From Lachnospiraceae bacterium (lineage in GTDB: Bacteria; Bacillota; Clostridia; Lachnospirales; Lachnospiraceae), in NCBI GenBank assembly GCA_017620375.1, contig JAFZQN010000092.1, positions 1 to 64,000 on the forward strand: a stretch of 64,000 bases of DNA, read 5' to 3'. Numbering within the stretch: the stretch's first letter is position 1; each line of letters begins with the position of its first letter. Positions 35,354-44,194 of this stretch are shown piece after piece. Both the position numbers and the translations under genes were made by a program. The notes beneath the pieces are model-generated. The model worked only from the letters and a program-made list of their open reading frames with translations, was not told the DNA's origin and made no database searches.

Positions 35354-36477
35354 CAGTTACCACCTCCCGGATTAACTATTTCTTCGCCTATTCGGTTCCA
35401 TTTAATTGTTGTTGTCGTATTATTGCTATATAAATTATTTTCATAATCATTTATTTTTAGTAATTGAGGTATCCATAAACAATCTTCAGAACCATTATAG
35501 CTAAAAAATCCTCGATTATAACCTGGTTGTAAGTATTGGTATTCCTTTGGAGTAACTAAATATGTATTTATACCATTTTCAGTATATAGCAAATTGTAAT
35601 TACATCTACCATGTGATGTTATAGTGTTATTGGTTTTAATAATAATTGAAAAATCTGTAATTACCGTATTTGTATTATTATAAAAATTTATTTCACAAGT
35701 ACAACCGCTCGAATAATTCGAATGACATATAAAATGTACAGTTATATCGCTAAACGAATTATTAACAAAAGGTATTGTTTCATCTTTCCCAACTGTAGTA
35801 GTTACAAAAGAAGAATTTCCACCATTATTACCACCATTGCTTCCGCCTGAAGACTGAGATATCGAATATTTATATTTTTTCTCCGTCTTAACAAGCAGAT
35901 TACCTTTATTATCATACATCCTGTAAATGGCATTTAATAATGTACCATTTTTATTCTCTCTTTTGGATGCATCGCCTTCAAATCCTTTGGGAAGTTCCCA
36001 GTATAATTGCACTACTATCTTAACACTTCCGATAGATGTTATGTTAAAATATTTAGAGCATTTTTCAAGATCATTATGATATCCGGAAGTATCTAACGGA
36101 TCATAATACATCCAGTATCCGACATTTACTTGTTGTGTATATTTATTCTCGGTACCCGGAACAAGTTCAAATCCTTTCCAAATAGTATTATCAATATATT
36201 GCCAAAAATCATGGCCTGTAGGATCTGTTAAAAGCAGATCCGCATCATATTCCATGGAAAAATCCAATAATTCATGTTCCAAGGCTTCCGCAGCAGAAAA
36301 AAGCATTTCTCTGTTAGGCAGATCTGAAGTACTGTTGGCTGTCGATAGGAATAACGAATATGCGATCAAAAGCAAAGAAAGGCACAGCACCATCAAGACC
36401 GTGCTAACAACAAGCCCGGTTATCATGGCTGAGCCTTTGTTGTCACTCTTATATGATTTTAATGTTTCATTCATCAT
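35353..36477 (-). CDS. Large minor pilin (PilX/GspK-like) with CBM2-like C-terminal domain
   Basis: The leader ends in DNKG, followed by SAMITGLVVSTVLMVLCLSL, a pilin helix without Glu at +5. Lack of this Glu and the large size (374 residues) are features of GspK/PilX tip subunits. After an alpha/beta part (about 55-205) comes a Gly/Asn/Ser linker (about 210-228), then a beta-rich domain of about 140 residues. Its pattern (SG-x-T-x-x-INFYNNTNTVITDFSI, YLQPGYNRGFFSYNGS) resembles family-2 carbohydrate-binding modules, though the usual surface Trp residues are mostly replaced. I infer a tip adhesin that could bind a polysaccharide. The CBM assignment is a by-eye match. Confidence 0.7.
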   Translation of the reverse strand: MMNETLKSYKSDNKGSAMITGLVVSTVLMVLCLSLLLIAYSLFLSTANSTSDLPNREMLFSAAEALEHELLDFSMEYDADLLLTDPTGHDFWQYIDNTIWKGFELVPGTENKYTQQVNVGYWMYYDPLDTSGYHNDLEKCSKYFNITSIGSVKIVVQLYWELPKGFEGDASKRENKNGTLLNAIYRMYDNKGNLLVKTEKKYKYSISQSSGGSNGGNNGGNSSFVTTTVGKDETIPFVNNSFSDITVHFICHSNYSSGCTCEINFYNNTNTVITDFSIIIKTNNTITSHGRCNYNLLYTENGINTYLVTPKEYQYLQPGYNRGFFSYNGSEDCLWIPQLLKINDYENNLYSNNTTTTIKWNRIGEEIVNPGGGN

Positions 36478-36510
36478 ATAATTGTCTCTCCCCTTTTTTC
36501 TCCTTCTAAA

Positions 36511-37125
36511 TTATTGTGAAGAATAAACTCCTACCACTTTTTCATATAATAAATCATCCGTTAAACCTGATTTTAATGAAAGATTCAGATTATATGAAGT
36601 GCTGTATCCCAAAGTAGTTCTGTCACTGTAATATACCGCATATACAGTTCCATCCTCACTGTATTCTATCGCTATATAAGCTTGTAACATTGTTTTGTCA
36701 TGCAAATAATCCGTTAACAGGTCAAACATAAGCTTTTTATTCTCATCATTCAATTGCTTTTTCTTATATTTTTCATAATCATTCTTATCACATACAAAAC
36801 AATATATTGTATCGTTTATGAGAGCACCGTCAACTGTATGATATTTATTGGTATATGTGACATTGGTATTATTTGAACTTCCTTTACTGCCCCAGTACTT
36901 TAGTTCACCTAATGTGTTATCTGATTTTAGTTGGGCTATCTTGTTTTTAAATGCCATATATATAAGTTCTGCATTATCTACCTGCTTTTTATTGAGTGAG
37001 TATTCCTGCCAGCTTATAAGACTTAACGTAGTAATAGCGGCTAAGATAGAAATAAGCAATAAAACAACGCATATCTCTACCAGTGTAAATCCTTTATTCG
37101 ATTGTCTTATTGATATTTTCTCCAT
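36511..37125 (-). CDS. Type IV prepilin-like protein, first gene of the pilus operon
   Basis: The leader MEKISIRQSNKG is followed by FTLVEICVVLLLISILAAIT with Glu+5. The globular domain (about 45-204) is polar and Tyr/Asn-rich with one Cys. It stands first behind the promoter at 37.18 kb and is probably a GspH/FimT-type initiating minor pilin, which would fit the cluster of minor pilins that follows (inference). The ribosome-binding site (GGTGG) is weak. Confidence 0.83.
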   Translation of the reverse strand: MEKISIRQSNKGFTLVEICVVLLLISILAAITTLSLISWQEYSLNKKQVDNAELIYMAFKNKIAQLKSDNTLGELKYWGSKGSSNNTNVTYTNKYHTVDGALINDTIYCFVCDKNDYEKYKKKQLNDENKKLMFDLLTDYLHDKTMLQAYIAIEYSEDGTVYAVYYSDRTTLGYSTSYNLNLSLKSGLTDDLLYEKVVGVYSSQ

Positions 37126-37176
37126 AAGACCACCATTCTTCCTATAGCTGAATATTTATACATTCTAAAAAAGCAC

Positions 37177-37205
37177 ATACTACCCCTTATTCTATATATC
37201 GTCAA
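37177..37205 (-). promoter_or_regulatory. Promoter of the type IV pilus operon
   Basis: Minus strand: -35 TTGACG (37200-37205), 17-base spacer, -10 TAGTAT (37177-37182), about 45 bases before the ATG at 37125 and downstream of the terminator of the BlaI-like gene. Confidence 0.6.
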
Positions 37206-37260
37206 TTTTACACCTTTTAATTATACAATTCAATAAAAAACAGGCAAAAAACGAAAAAAA

Positions 37261-37284
37261 CTCCGAAATCATGGGATTTCGGAG
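37261..37284 (-). terminator. Intrinsic terminator after the BlaI-like gene
   Basis: A perfect 10-bp stem CTCCGAAATC/GATTTCGGAG (37261-37270 with 37275-37284), 4-base loop, followed on the minus strand by TTTTTTTCGTTTTTTG. It isolates the pilus operon from the upstream gene. Confidence 0.92.
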
Positions 37285-37329
37285 TAATATTTGTGTAACA
37301 TTATTTATATTTATAAAACATTTATATAC

Positions 37330-37695
37330 CTAGGGTCTATATGATCTTAACTTATTCTCAATCTCAAGCACTTCTCCGGCTTTTAATGCACCGGTTTTTA
37401 AATACTGCTCAAACATAGCAGGAAATGATCCTGCAAAAAGCTTGTCCAGTAATGTCTTGATCTCGGTTTCCTGGATCTTCTGCTTGGATACTATCGCACG
37501 ACACATGAATCCGGGTTCCTGACGCTCTATAGCTCCTTTATCAATCAAGCGCTTGATCACAGTATATGTGGTGTTTTTCTCCCACCCTACATATTCCTTT
37601 ATGATCTTGGCTATATCTTTAGCCGCAAGCACTTTGTTGGACCATAACAGCTCCATTACATTTAATTCACCCTCATGTAAACGTACATCGTTCAT
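37330..37695 (-). CDS. BlaI/MecI/CopY-family transcriptional repressor
   Basis: A winged-helix DNA-binding domain (about 3-80) reads LHEGELNVMELLWSNKVLAAKDI, then KNTTYTVIKRLIDKGAIERQ, the family signature, followed by a dimerisation helix. In beta-lactam or copper systems this repressor is cut by a BlaR1 protease or released by metal; no BlaR1 partner lies nearby. I place the start at the ATG at 37695 behind GGAAGG; a longer frame would start with a TTG right at the predicted transcript start. It has a strong promoter of its own. Targets are unknown; the adjacent pilus operon is one candidate. Confidence 0.87.
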   Translation of the reverse strand: MNDVRLHEGELNVMELLWSNKVLAAKDIAKIIKEYVGWEKNTTYTVIKRLIDKGAIERQEPGFMCRAIVSKQKIQETEIKTLLDKLFAGSFPAMFEQYLKTGALKAGEVLEIENKLRSYRP

Positions 37696-37740
37696 ATCTA
37701 TATATACCTTCCGGATAAAATCTTTGTCGAAACACAAGTC

Positions 37741-37769
37741 ATTCTACAATAATAGTCGGCAAATGTCAA
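37741..37769 (-). promoter_or_regulatory. Strong promoter of the BlaI-like gene
   Basis: Minus strand: -35 TTGACA (37764-37769, 6/6), 17-base spacer, -10 TAGAAT (37741-37746, 5/6). A small dyad TTGT-N6-ACAA follows near the start site and could be an autoregulatory site; no canonical TACA-N2-TGTA operator is evident. Confidence 0.72.
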
Positions 37770-37787
37770 GTAAAAATCGCATTTTTC

Positions 37788-39014
37788 TTACATTTTTATG
37801 CTTCCAATAAGGTGACATGCATATACGGGTACAACAGGTCCGGATCCTGTCTCTTTGACATTTTCATCCTGAAGACTTATATATTTCTCTATACCATTCT
37901 CATTCATATAGGACTTAACACTTCTTAGGTTACTCTTTCCGGACACTTTAAGCTCTACAGGGGTTTGTTTTCCTCTAATATCCGCTATTATACTTACTGA
38001 AGCACCTTTTCCTGATTCCCAGTAATGTACATCTGTACCTGAACTTATGATATTCTGTATGATCAAACTCTCACGTATTACAATAGGAGACTTTTTCTCA
38101 TAAAGTCCGATATCGCCGGAATACAATCTAAATCCATCCTCACCGGTCTCGGTAACCCTTATAAGTACTCCGAGATCAATAAGATGATCGATCACAGGAG
38201 CATATTCACGCCTTGTGGCTCCATCTCTTACCGCCGAATACATAAACTTACGATTATCCTTCAGTAAAACTGCTTCCATGGCATCCCATATGTTTTGTAT
38301 CCTGTTTCTTACAGCATCTATAGGACAGTCAAGTATAGTACGGTATATTATCGCATCTTTGGTCATCTGCTGACGTCTTCTAATGTTATCTGCAGCACCT
38401 GACATTATATATTCATTTATGACTTCAGGCATGCCTCCCAATGACTCATACAGTCCGAACAGATCCATCATTTCTTCATGGATCATATCCGGTATCTTAC
38501 GTTTACTCTGTATATGTCCCGTGATAACTTCATCATACCATTCCTTATCGAGTGCCGTAAGGAACTCACCAAAGTCCATCGGATACATTCTGAACGTACT
38601 GTCTTCTGCTTTCAATACTTTTGTAAATCTCTCAGCCTTTATTCCGGATACGGTTATAATATATAGCTTTAATATGCTATTATATCCGTCAAACATGCAT
38701 TTTTCAAGCATAAATAAAGGCGGTTCATCCAGTATGATCGGTATATTTACAAGGTATTCGGGATCAAGCTTAAAAAAAGTCGAAAGAAACTCAACGACAG
38801 CTACATCGTTATTATCATCCAAATAGCCGTTTAAAGCCATATTAAAAGCATCATCATGTACAGCATCTATGTATAGATATTCCTCATAGTTAGCTTTAAC
38901 GTAGTCAAGCACGGAATATGTTTTACCCGTGCCCTTCATGCCGTATATAATGATACTTCTTCTGTTTTCCTGTTTATCTGCTTTTTCCAATAAGTTTAGG
39001 ATTCTTCTTTTCAT
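37788..39014 (-). CDS. AAA family ATPase with DUF4143 domain
   Basis: Walker A GMKGTGKT (25-32) and a Walker B-like IPIILDEPP (about 91-99) open an AAA_14 ATPase. The C-terminal half (about 200-390) is DUF4143, with a nuclease-like ending (VELKVSGKSNLRSVKSYM) that resembles a PD-(D/E)XK core. This family is common in anaerobes and often described as an archaeal-type ATPase; its role is unknown. It follows the rluD-like gene by 12 bases and is likely part of the divIVA-lspA-rluD transcript. Confidence 0.83.
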   Translation of the reverse strand: MKRRILNLLEKADKQENRRSIIIYGMKGTGKTYSVLDYVKANYEEYLYIDAVHDDAFNMALNGYLDDNNDVAVVEFLSTFFKLDPEYLVNIPIILDEPPLFMLEKCMFDGYNSILKLYIITVSGIKAERFTKVLKAEDSTFRMYPMDFGEFLTALDKEWYDEVITGHIQSKRKIPDMIHEEMMDLFGLYESLGGMPEVINEYIMSGAADNIRRRQQMTKDAIIYRTILDCPIDAVRNRIQNIWDAMEAVLLKDNRKFMYSAVRDGATRREYAPVIDHLIDLGVLIRVTETGEDGFRLYSGDIGLYEKKSPIVIRESLIIQNIISSGTDVHYWESGKGASVSIIADIRGKQTPVELKVSGKSNLRSVKSYMNENGIEKYISLQDENVKETGSGPVVPVYACHLIGSIKM

Positions 39015-39026
39015 ATCCGCCTTATA

Positions 39027-39989
39027 TTATGCTTCATTCAACAGCTTCTGAAAGTACTCCGGTAACGGTGCTTCAAATTCCATATACTCCCCGGTAGACG
39101 GATGAACAAATCCCAAAATACCGGCATGGAGACACTGACCTTCAAAAGTGAGGCCAAGTATCTTCTGACCTTCTTTATATGGTCCGTATACCGCATCACC
39201 CAAGAGGGGATGACCTATATATGCCATATGCACTCTTATCTGATGAGTTCTGCCTGTCTCAAGTATACATTCTATATATGAGTATTTTCCTGCTATCTCA
39301 CCAAGTACCTTGTAATGCGTCACAGCATCCTTGCCGTTTCTGGCATTTGCAGCCATTTTCTTTCTGTCGGTCGCACTTCTGCCTATGGTAGCTTCAATCC
39401 TGCCTTCTTTTTCCTTAAAAGTACCTATGGCTATAGCTTTGTAACGTCTTGTTATACTGTGTTCCTTTAACTGCTCTGCAAGGCTTCTGTGTGCTTTATC
39501 GTTTTTTGCTGCGATGATAAGCCCTGTAGTATCCTTATCTATCCTGTGTACTATACCGGGACGCAATACTCCGTTTATACCGGAGAGATTATCTTTACAA
39601 TGGTACATAAGTGCATTTACCATGGTCCCTGTGTAGTTACCGGCAGCAGGATGCACCACCATACCCTTAGGCTTATTGATGACTATAACATCATCATCTT
39701 CATATACTATATCGAGCGGTATATCTTCCGCCTCTATATCAGGCGTTATGGTCTCGGGCAGTTCTAAAACTATCTCATCCCCGTATTTAGGTACAAAAGA
39801 AGCCTTTACCTGTTTACCGTTAACCTGCACTTTACCGCTGTCTATCAGCTTTTTTATAAAGCTTCTGGATAGTTCCGTGCCGCTTTCAGCTCCTAAGAAA
39901 GGAGTCTCAGCCAGCATCCTGTCTATCCTTATATCTTCAAAACTTTCATCTATAACGATCTTAAATACTTTTGCGGAAGTATCACTCAT
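39027..39989 (-). CDS. rluD: RluA/RluD-family 23S rRNA pseudouridine synthase
   Basis: An S4 RNA-binding domain (about 20-90, SFIKKLIDSGKVQVNGKQVKASF) is followed by the pseudouridine synthase fold with the catalytic HRIDKDTTGL motif (Asp near 146) and ETGRTHQIRVHMAYIGHPL. These enzymes isomerise uridines in large-subunit rRNA. The RluD name follows common practice for the copy next to lspA; the exact target site is not proven. It starts 3 bases after lspA. Confidence 0.93.
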   Translation of the reverse strand: MSDTSAKVFKIVIDESFEDIRIDRMLAETPFLGAESGTELSRSFIKKLIDSGKVQVNGKQVKASFVPKYGDEIVLELPETITPDIEAEDIPLDIVYEDDDVIVINKPKGMVVHPAAGNYTGTMVNALMYHCKDNLSGINGVLRPGIVHRIDKDTTGLIIAAKNDKAHRSLAEQLKEHSITRRYKAIAIGTFKEKEGRIEATIGRSATDRKKMAANARNGKDAVTHYKVLGEIAGKYSYIECILETGRTHQIRVHMAYIGHPLLGDAVYGPYKEGQKILGLTFEGQCLHAGILGFVHPSTGEYMEFEAPLPEYFQKLLNEA

Positions 39990-39992
39990 GTT

Positions 39993-40547
39993 TTATACCT
40001 CCGATGTATCATTATCCGTATTGTTATCCTTTTCTTTCTTTCTACCAAAGGAAAAGAAATCCAGGTCCTCCTCCTTATAGTAAAAAATGAAAAGTATAAC
40101 CACTAACACCATGGAAAAAGTGATATAGATATCTGCCACATTGAATACAGGGAAATCTATAAGCTCTATATACAGAAAATCGGTCACTCCGCCCATCCAG
40201 AACCTGTCTATCAGGTTACCTAGTGCTCCTGCACATACAAATATAAATAATACCCTGATTATATGGAACTTTTTATCCTCCGGTATACGTAAAAAGAAAT
40301 ATACCAGTACGGCTACAAGTACAATACTTATAACAGACAAAATGCTCACTCTGCCCTGCAGTATACCCCATGCAGCACCTTTGTTGGATATAAGTTTAAG
40401 TTTAAACACCTTATCTATTATGGTAAAAGGTTCATCCGCCAGGTCACGCCTTGCTAAGTATTTAGTTAACTGATCAAAGAATATCAAGACTGCCATAAGA
40501 AACGGAGCCAGGATATACCAGTGTTTCTTTTTCAATTTGTCCTCCAA
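39993..40547 (-). CDS. lspA: Lipoprotein signal peptidase II
   Basis: This aspartic membrane protease removes the leader from prolipoproteins after lipidation. Four membrane helices are visible. Conserved residues: Asp25 in FFDQLTK, NKGAAWGI, GNLIDRFW, then VTDF (Asp123) and FNVADIYI (Asp139), which form the catalytic pair. A charged C-terminal extension (about 160-184, rich in Lys and Asp) goes beyond the usual 150-170 residues. It is paired with the rluD-like gene, a common arrangement. Confidence 0.95.
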   Translation of the reverse strand: MEDKLKKKHWYILAPFLMAVLIFFDQLTKYLARRDLADEPFTIIDKVFKLKLISNKGAAWGILQGRVSILSVISIVLVAVLVYFFLRIPEDKKFHIIRVLFIFVCAGALGNLIDRFWMGGVTDFLYIELIDFPVFNVADIYITFSMVLVVILFIFYYKEEDLDFFSFGRKKEKDNNTDNDTSEV

Positions 40548-40563
40548 GATCCTTTAACATACT

Positions 40564-40593
40564 AAGGCAGGCGAGGAGATCCCCGTCTGCCTT
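40564..40593 (-). terminator. Imperfect hairpin between divIVA and lspA
   Basis: AAGGCAG pairs with CTGCCTT with an extended GC-rich middle (40564-40593). On the minus strand no T-run follows, so it may be only a weak or partial terminator or a processing site. Confidence 0.35.
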
Positions 40594-40616
40594 TTAGTTT
40601 ACATATGTTTTGATTA

Positions 40617-41303
40617 TCAGTCGTTCTCACCCAGATCCGAGAGATTCAGGTCATTTTCCTGACTGTCATCATTATCCTCAAAATCGGTGTAATCAAACTC
40701 TACTTCTTCGCCTTCCTCGCTGAAACTGTCCTGATACATCGGACTTCCGTTTTCAGCTTTAAGCTCATGTACATCATTTTCTGACTCGTCGTATACCTTT
40801 TCCTGATCCTTGGTATCGGTATCCTCAGATATAAATACATCAAGCTTCTGGATATTGATATTGAAAGCGTCGGTCTCAAGCAGATCTATCTGAGCCTGTG
40901 CTAAGTTCTTAAACTGTGCCTTATACTTCTCATACTGCTGAAGCAGGGCTATTGTCTTATTGTGAAGGTTTTCAAGCTCGTTCTTTGCATCAGCTAAAAG
41001 TATATTGGCTTTTACCTTTGCTTCCTTCTCTATACGCTTAGCGTCTTTGTTTGCTGCTTCTTTTGTTGTCTCAGCAGTCTTTTCGGCAAGTACAAGTGCC
41101 TTCTGTAAAGTCTTTTCGATGGACTTATAGTACTGTATACCTTCGTTAAGCACAGCTACTTTATCCTTAAGCTCCATGTTTTCCCTGTAAAGGATCTCAT
41201 AGCTGCGATTAACCTCGCGCATAAACGATTCTACATCCTTCTTGTCATACCCCAAACCGCCTGACTTAAAGGTTTTTGCTTGTATTTCTACCGGTGTAAG
41301 CAT
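40617..41303 (-). CDS. divIVA: DivIVA domain cell-division/polarity protein
   Basis: The N-terminal membrane-binding part (about 1-60) reads MLTPVEIQAKTF, then GGLGYDKKDVESFM, typical of DivIVA. A long coiled coil follows (about 35-165), then a highly acidic tail (about 170-228). DivIVA marks curved membrane at septa and poles and in many Clostridia guides division and wall growth. It lies directly downstream of sepF, as in the ylm/divIVA cluster of Gram-positives. Confidence 0.93.
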   Translation of the reverse strand: MLTPVEIQAKTFKSGGLGYDKKDVESFMREVNRSYEILYRENMELKDKVAVLNEGIQYYKSIEKTLQKALVLAEKTAETTKEAANKDAKRIEKEAKVKANILLADAKNELENLHNKTIALLQQYEKYKAQFKNLAQAQIDLLETDAFNINIQKLDVFISEDTDTKDQEKVYDESENDVHELKAENGSPMYQDSFSEEGEEVEFDYTDFEDNDDSQENDLNLSDLGEND

Positions 41304-41329
41304 ACCAAATCTCCATTTTAAAAATATTA

Positions 41330-41920
41330 TTAAGGATTAAGCACAGGAACGTCAAAGCCGGTCTGCTCAGCTATTTCTGCATAATCGCCCGAAATATCTA
41401 CACTGTCGGGAGCAATGATAAATATGTAATTTGAAATATTGTAAAGCTTTCCGTTAAGAGCATATACTGATCCTGACAGGAAGTCGATGATCCTCTGTGC
41501 AAGAGGAAGCTCTGTATCTTCCAAATTAACAACAGCTATCCTTGATGAAAGAAGTACATCACAGATATCCTGAGAATCATTGAATGTCAGAGGCTTCATG
41601 ATACATACTTCGTTTCCGAGTCTGGTGGTGCTGATCGGAATAAACTTGCTGCCGTAAGGACGATCGATCTTCAGACTCTTCTCATTGGTAGTTCTGTCTA
41701 TATAAGCTGAAGCATTGTTATTTGACTTAGGCTTGTATCCGCCATAACTCTGACTCTGTGAGCCCTGAACATCATAATTGTTTCTTGAAACGCTGTTATT
41801 TCTGAACTGCTCTTTTTTAGCTTCTTCGGCGCGTTTGGTCTCTTCCTCTTCAAAATCCTCAAAAGCCTCATCGTCATCATCAAAGTTAAAAGCTTTTTTA
41901 ACCTTATCAAACCAACCCAT
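41330..41920 (-). CDS. sepF: Cell division protein SepF
   Basis: SepF anchors FtsZ filaments to the membrane and shapes the septum. The N-terminal amphipathic helix MGWFDKVKKAFNF is the membrane anchor, followed by an acidic and Gln/Asn/Ser-rich linker (about 17-85) and the SepF dimer domain (about 95-185, with VCIMKPLTFNDSQDICDVL and RIIDFLSG). Length 196 is slightly above the usual 150. It lies between the yggS and divIVA genes. Confidence 0.95.
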   Translation of the reverse strand: MGWFDKVKKAFNFDDDDEAFEDFEEEETKRAEEAKKEQFRNNSVSRNNYDVQGSQSQSYGGYKPKSNNNASAYIDRTTNEKSLKIDRPYGSKFIPISTTRLGNEVCIMKPLTFNDSQDICDVLLSSRIAVVNLEDTELPLAQRIIDFLSGSVYALNGKLYNISNYIFIIAPDSVDISGDYAEIAEQTGFDVPVLNP

Positions 41921-41940
41921 AATGCTAATGTCCTCCTATC

Positions 41941-42660
41941 CTAAATTGCATAATTTCTTCTGCCGAATATACCGGTGCCGACTCTTACCATCGTTGCACC
42001 TTCTTCTATGGCAACACAGTAATCACCCGTCATTCCCATAGATAACTCACACATACTAACATTATCGATGTTTTTGTCCGCTATGTCAACACTTAATTTC
42101 TTTATTTTCTTAAAAAATTTTCTATTCTCTTCGGGATCCTCGGTATAAGGAGCTATACACATAAGCCCTTTTACCCTGATATTCTGATACTTGGCTATGC
42201 TTTGTACCAGTTCTACCGTCTCAGAAGCATCGATACCGAACTTACTCTCCTCATTACCGATATTGATCTCCACCAGTATATCCGATATAACGCCCTTCTT
42301 TTTAGACTCCGAATCTATCACAGCAGCAAGCTTCTCAGAATCCACCGAATGGATAAGTTTTACTTTTCCCACTATGTACTTTACCTTATTAGTCTGCAGA
42401 TGTCCTATAAGGTGCCACTCCGGCTGCTCGGTAACATGCTCGTTAAAATAGTCTATCTTACCGGTAAGCTCCTGAACCTTATTCTCGCCGAACACCCTGA
42501 CTCCGAGTTCATAAGCCATTTCAAGTACTTCGTTGGGATTGGTCTTGCTGACGCTGATCAGTTTTACGCTGTCTCTTTCTCTTCCTGCTCGTTTACATGC
42601 CTCTTCTATATTCTTTTCAACCGAAGCAAGGTTTTCTTTTAATTCTTCCGTAGTGATCAT
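41941..42660 (-). CDS. YggS-family PLP homeostasis protein
   Basis: Members bind pyridoxal phosphate and buffer its level in the cytoplasm. The PLP lysine is Lys39 in LISVSKTNP; FGENKVQE, WHLIGHLQTNK and LSMGMTGDYCVAIEEGATMVRVGTGIFG follow as expected. The 239-residue length is normal. In Gram-positives this gene (ylmE) often precedes sepF (ylmF), as here. Its ATG overlaps the stop of the HlyD-like gene by one base. Confidence 0.95.
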   Translation of the reverse strand: MITTEELKENLASVEKNIEEACKRAGRERDSVKLISVSKTNPNEVLEMAYELGVRVFGENKVQELTGKIDYFNEHVTEQPEWHLIGHLQTNKVKYIVGKVKLIHSVDSEKLAAVIDSESKKKGVISDILVEINIGNEESKFGIDASETVELVQSIAKYQNIRVKGLMCIAPYTEDPEENRKFFKKIKKLSVDIADKNIDNVSMCELSMGMTGDYCVAIEEGATMVRVGTGIFGRRNYAI

Positions 42661-44108
42661 TAGTATATAATCGCCTGATCCTTGGCCACTGAAGCATCAA
42701 GTGCTATATGGTCATACAGGTTTAACCCGTCCTTTGTATTCTTTTTAACTATGGCGTATTCATTGTTCTGTCTTAAACGTTCGATCTTTACAAACTGATA
42801 ATAACCTTTATTAACGTTATAGACGCCTTCTATGGTATTCTTAAGGCCTACCTTGAATGACTCACCTGTATCGGGATTGTCAAGTACATCGCCTTCGTTT
42901 AGCAGATTCATATCTATGTAAGCATAATTGGCATCCGAGAAATACTTGGGCGGATATACGGGTATGTACATCGGATCGCCTGTCTCGGAGCTATAACCCT
43001 CTTTAAGGAATACCTGACCTGTATACTGCTCATTTTCAACAAGAAGTGATAAAGGTACCAGATAAAACTCTTTTTTGGCGATAGCTGAAAGCGGGACCTT
43101 AAGTCCACCCTCAACACTTGATTCAAACTCTATGCTCAATGTTCTCTCATCAATATACATGGGCATATACTTATCAAGAGAAAGCAGTGCATAATAGCTT
43201 GATTCTCTTTGTACGGTGGTAAGACCGCACTCTACAGGAAGGTAATAGTCGTTTATATATACAGACACCTTATCTTCTTCAAGAAGGCTGATATACAGCT
43301 TTTCAGGTATCTTAACAGCTATCTGCCAGCTCTCATCCGTTACTATCCTGCATATCGGTTCACCTGCAAGTACAAGACCGTTTGAACGTAAGCTGGTACT
43401 CTTAAAGTCATAACCGGATTCAAACATATCATCGGTGACCTTATCAAAATCAATACCGCAAAGACCGTCGTTCTTATATGAGATAACACCTGCCGAGTCA
43501 GCACGTCTAACATGGAAAGAAGAAGTTGAACCCTGACTTGCAATTATCTTCATATTCTCGATGCTTGTATCGTTTACAAGCTCGTATATGGTATCACTTA
43601 TCTCCTGCTTAAACTCAGCCACTTCATCAAATCTGAATCCCGAGTAATCATCCAGATATCCGTATATGACATTCTTTATGGATTTAATGTCATTATCCTG
43701 CAGCTGGTCAACACCGGTCTTTCCGATTATCTCGTTATAGAGTGAACTTCCTTCGTCAATACTGTATATAACACCGTTCTTGGCGGAGCGCTTTCCGTTC
43801 TGGATATAATAATTGATATATCCGGCATAATCGGAACTGATCACATTCTCTTTTCTAAGGGCAATACCTGTAAACTTACTCTCGGTACTTATATTATCAC
43901 CCTGTACTTCGTAGATAGATACCTTGGTCTTGCCGGCATATACGAGGAAGTTGATGATAATGTAGATAAAAATGATAATAAAAATAACAGCACAGAAATA
44001 TTCTGCACGCATGTGGTTAAGCAGGCTTCGTTTATGCAGTTTGGTGATCTTACTGCCGGTTTTGCCTCTCTTTATTCTGTTCTGTCTGTCATTTTTAACC
44101 GGACTCAT
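42660..44108 (-). CDS. HlyD-like membrane-anchored protein of the ylm cluster
   Basis: A basic N-terminus (1-35) is followed by one membrane helix (about 37-58) and a large outside part. Around 60-85 and 235-260 lie lipoyl-like beta segments (GYINYYIQNGKRSAKNGVIY; SNGLVLAGEPICRIV), as in HlyD adaptor proteins, and a later barrel-like region. No transporter gene is next to it, so the partner is not obvious. Its place directly before yggS and sepF suggests a link with division or envelope work. The family call is by pattern only. Confidence 0.72.
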   Translation of the reverse strand: MSPVKNDRQNRIKRGKTGSKITKLHKRSLLNHMRAEYFCAVIFIIIFIYIIINFLVYAGKTKVSIYEVQGDNISTESKFTGIALRKENVISSDYAGYINYYIQNGKRSAKNGVIYSIDEGSSLYNEIIGKTGVDQLQDNDIKSIKNVIYGYLDDYSGFRFDEVAEFKQEISDTIYELVNDTSIENMKIIASQGSTSSFHVRRADSAGVISYKNDGLCGIDFDKVTDDMFESGYDFKSTSLRSNGLVLAGEPICRIVTDESWQIAVKIPEKLYISLLEEDKVSVYINDYYLPVECGLTTVQRESSYYALLSLDKYMPMYIDERTLSIEFESSVEGGLKVPLSAIAKKEFYLVPLSLLVENEQYTGQVFLKEGYSSETGDPMYIPVYPPKYFSDANYAYIDMNLLNEGDVLDNPDTGESFKVGLKNTIEGVYNVNKGYYQFVKIERLRQNNEYAIVKKNTKDGLNLYDHIALDASVAKDQAIIY

Positions 44109-44139
44109 TTTTACCTTTCCTTTTGATTCATTTACGCAA

Positions 44140-44170
44140 ATAAACTGCTGCAGTATATGCAGCAGTTTAT
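44140..44170 (-). terminator. Hairpin terminator after the P-loop gene
   Basis: A 13-bp perfect stem ATAAACTGCTGCA/TGCAGCAGTTTAT (44140-44152 with 44158-44170), 5-base loop, then TTTGCGTAAATG on the minus strand. The T-tract is short, so it may allow read-through into the HlyD-like gene. Confidence 0.65.
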
Positions 44171-44194
44171 AATTACATTTAGAGCTACAATAAC

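Noticed and set aside
25426..37125. Type II secretion system or competence pseudopilus instead of a type IV pilus
   Set aside because: No secretin is expected or seen, and there are eight prepilin-like genes, a PilM-PilN-PilO set and an MshEN-type PilB. A competence (ComG) cluster would be smaller and lack PilM-O. A pilus fits best, though no pilT or prepilin peptidase is in the window.
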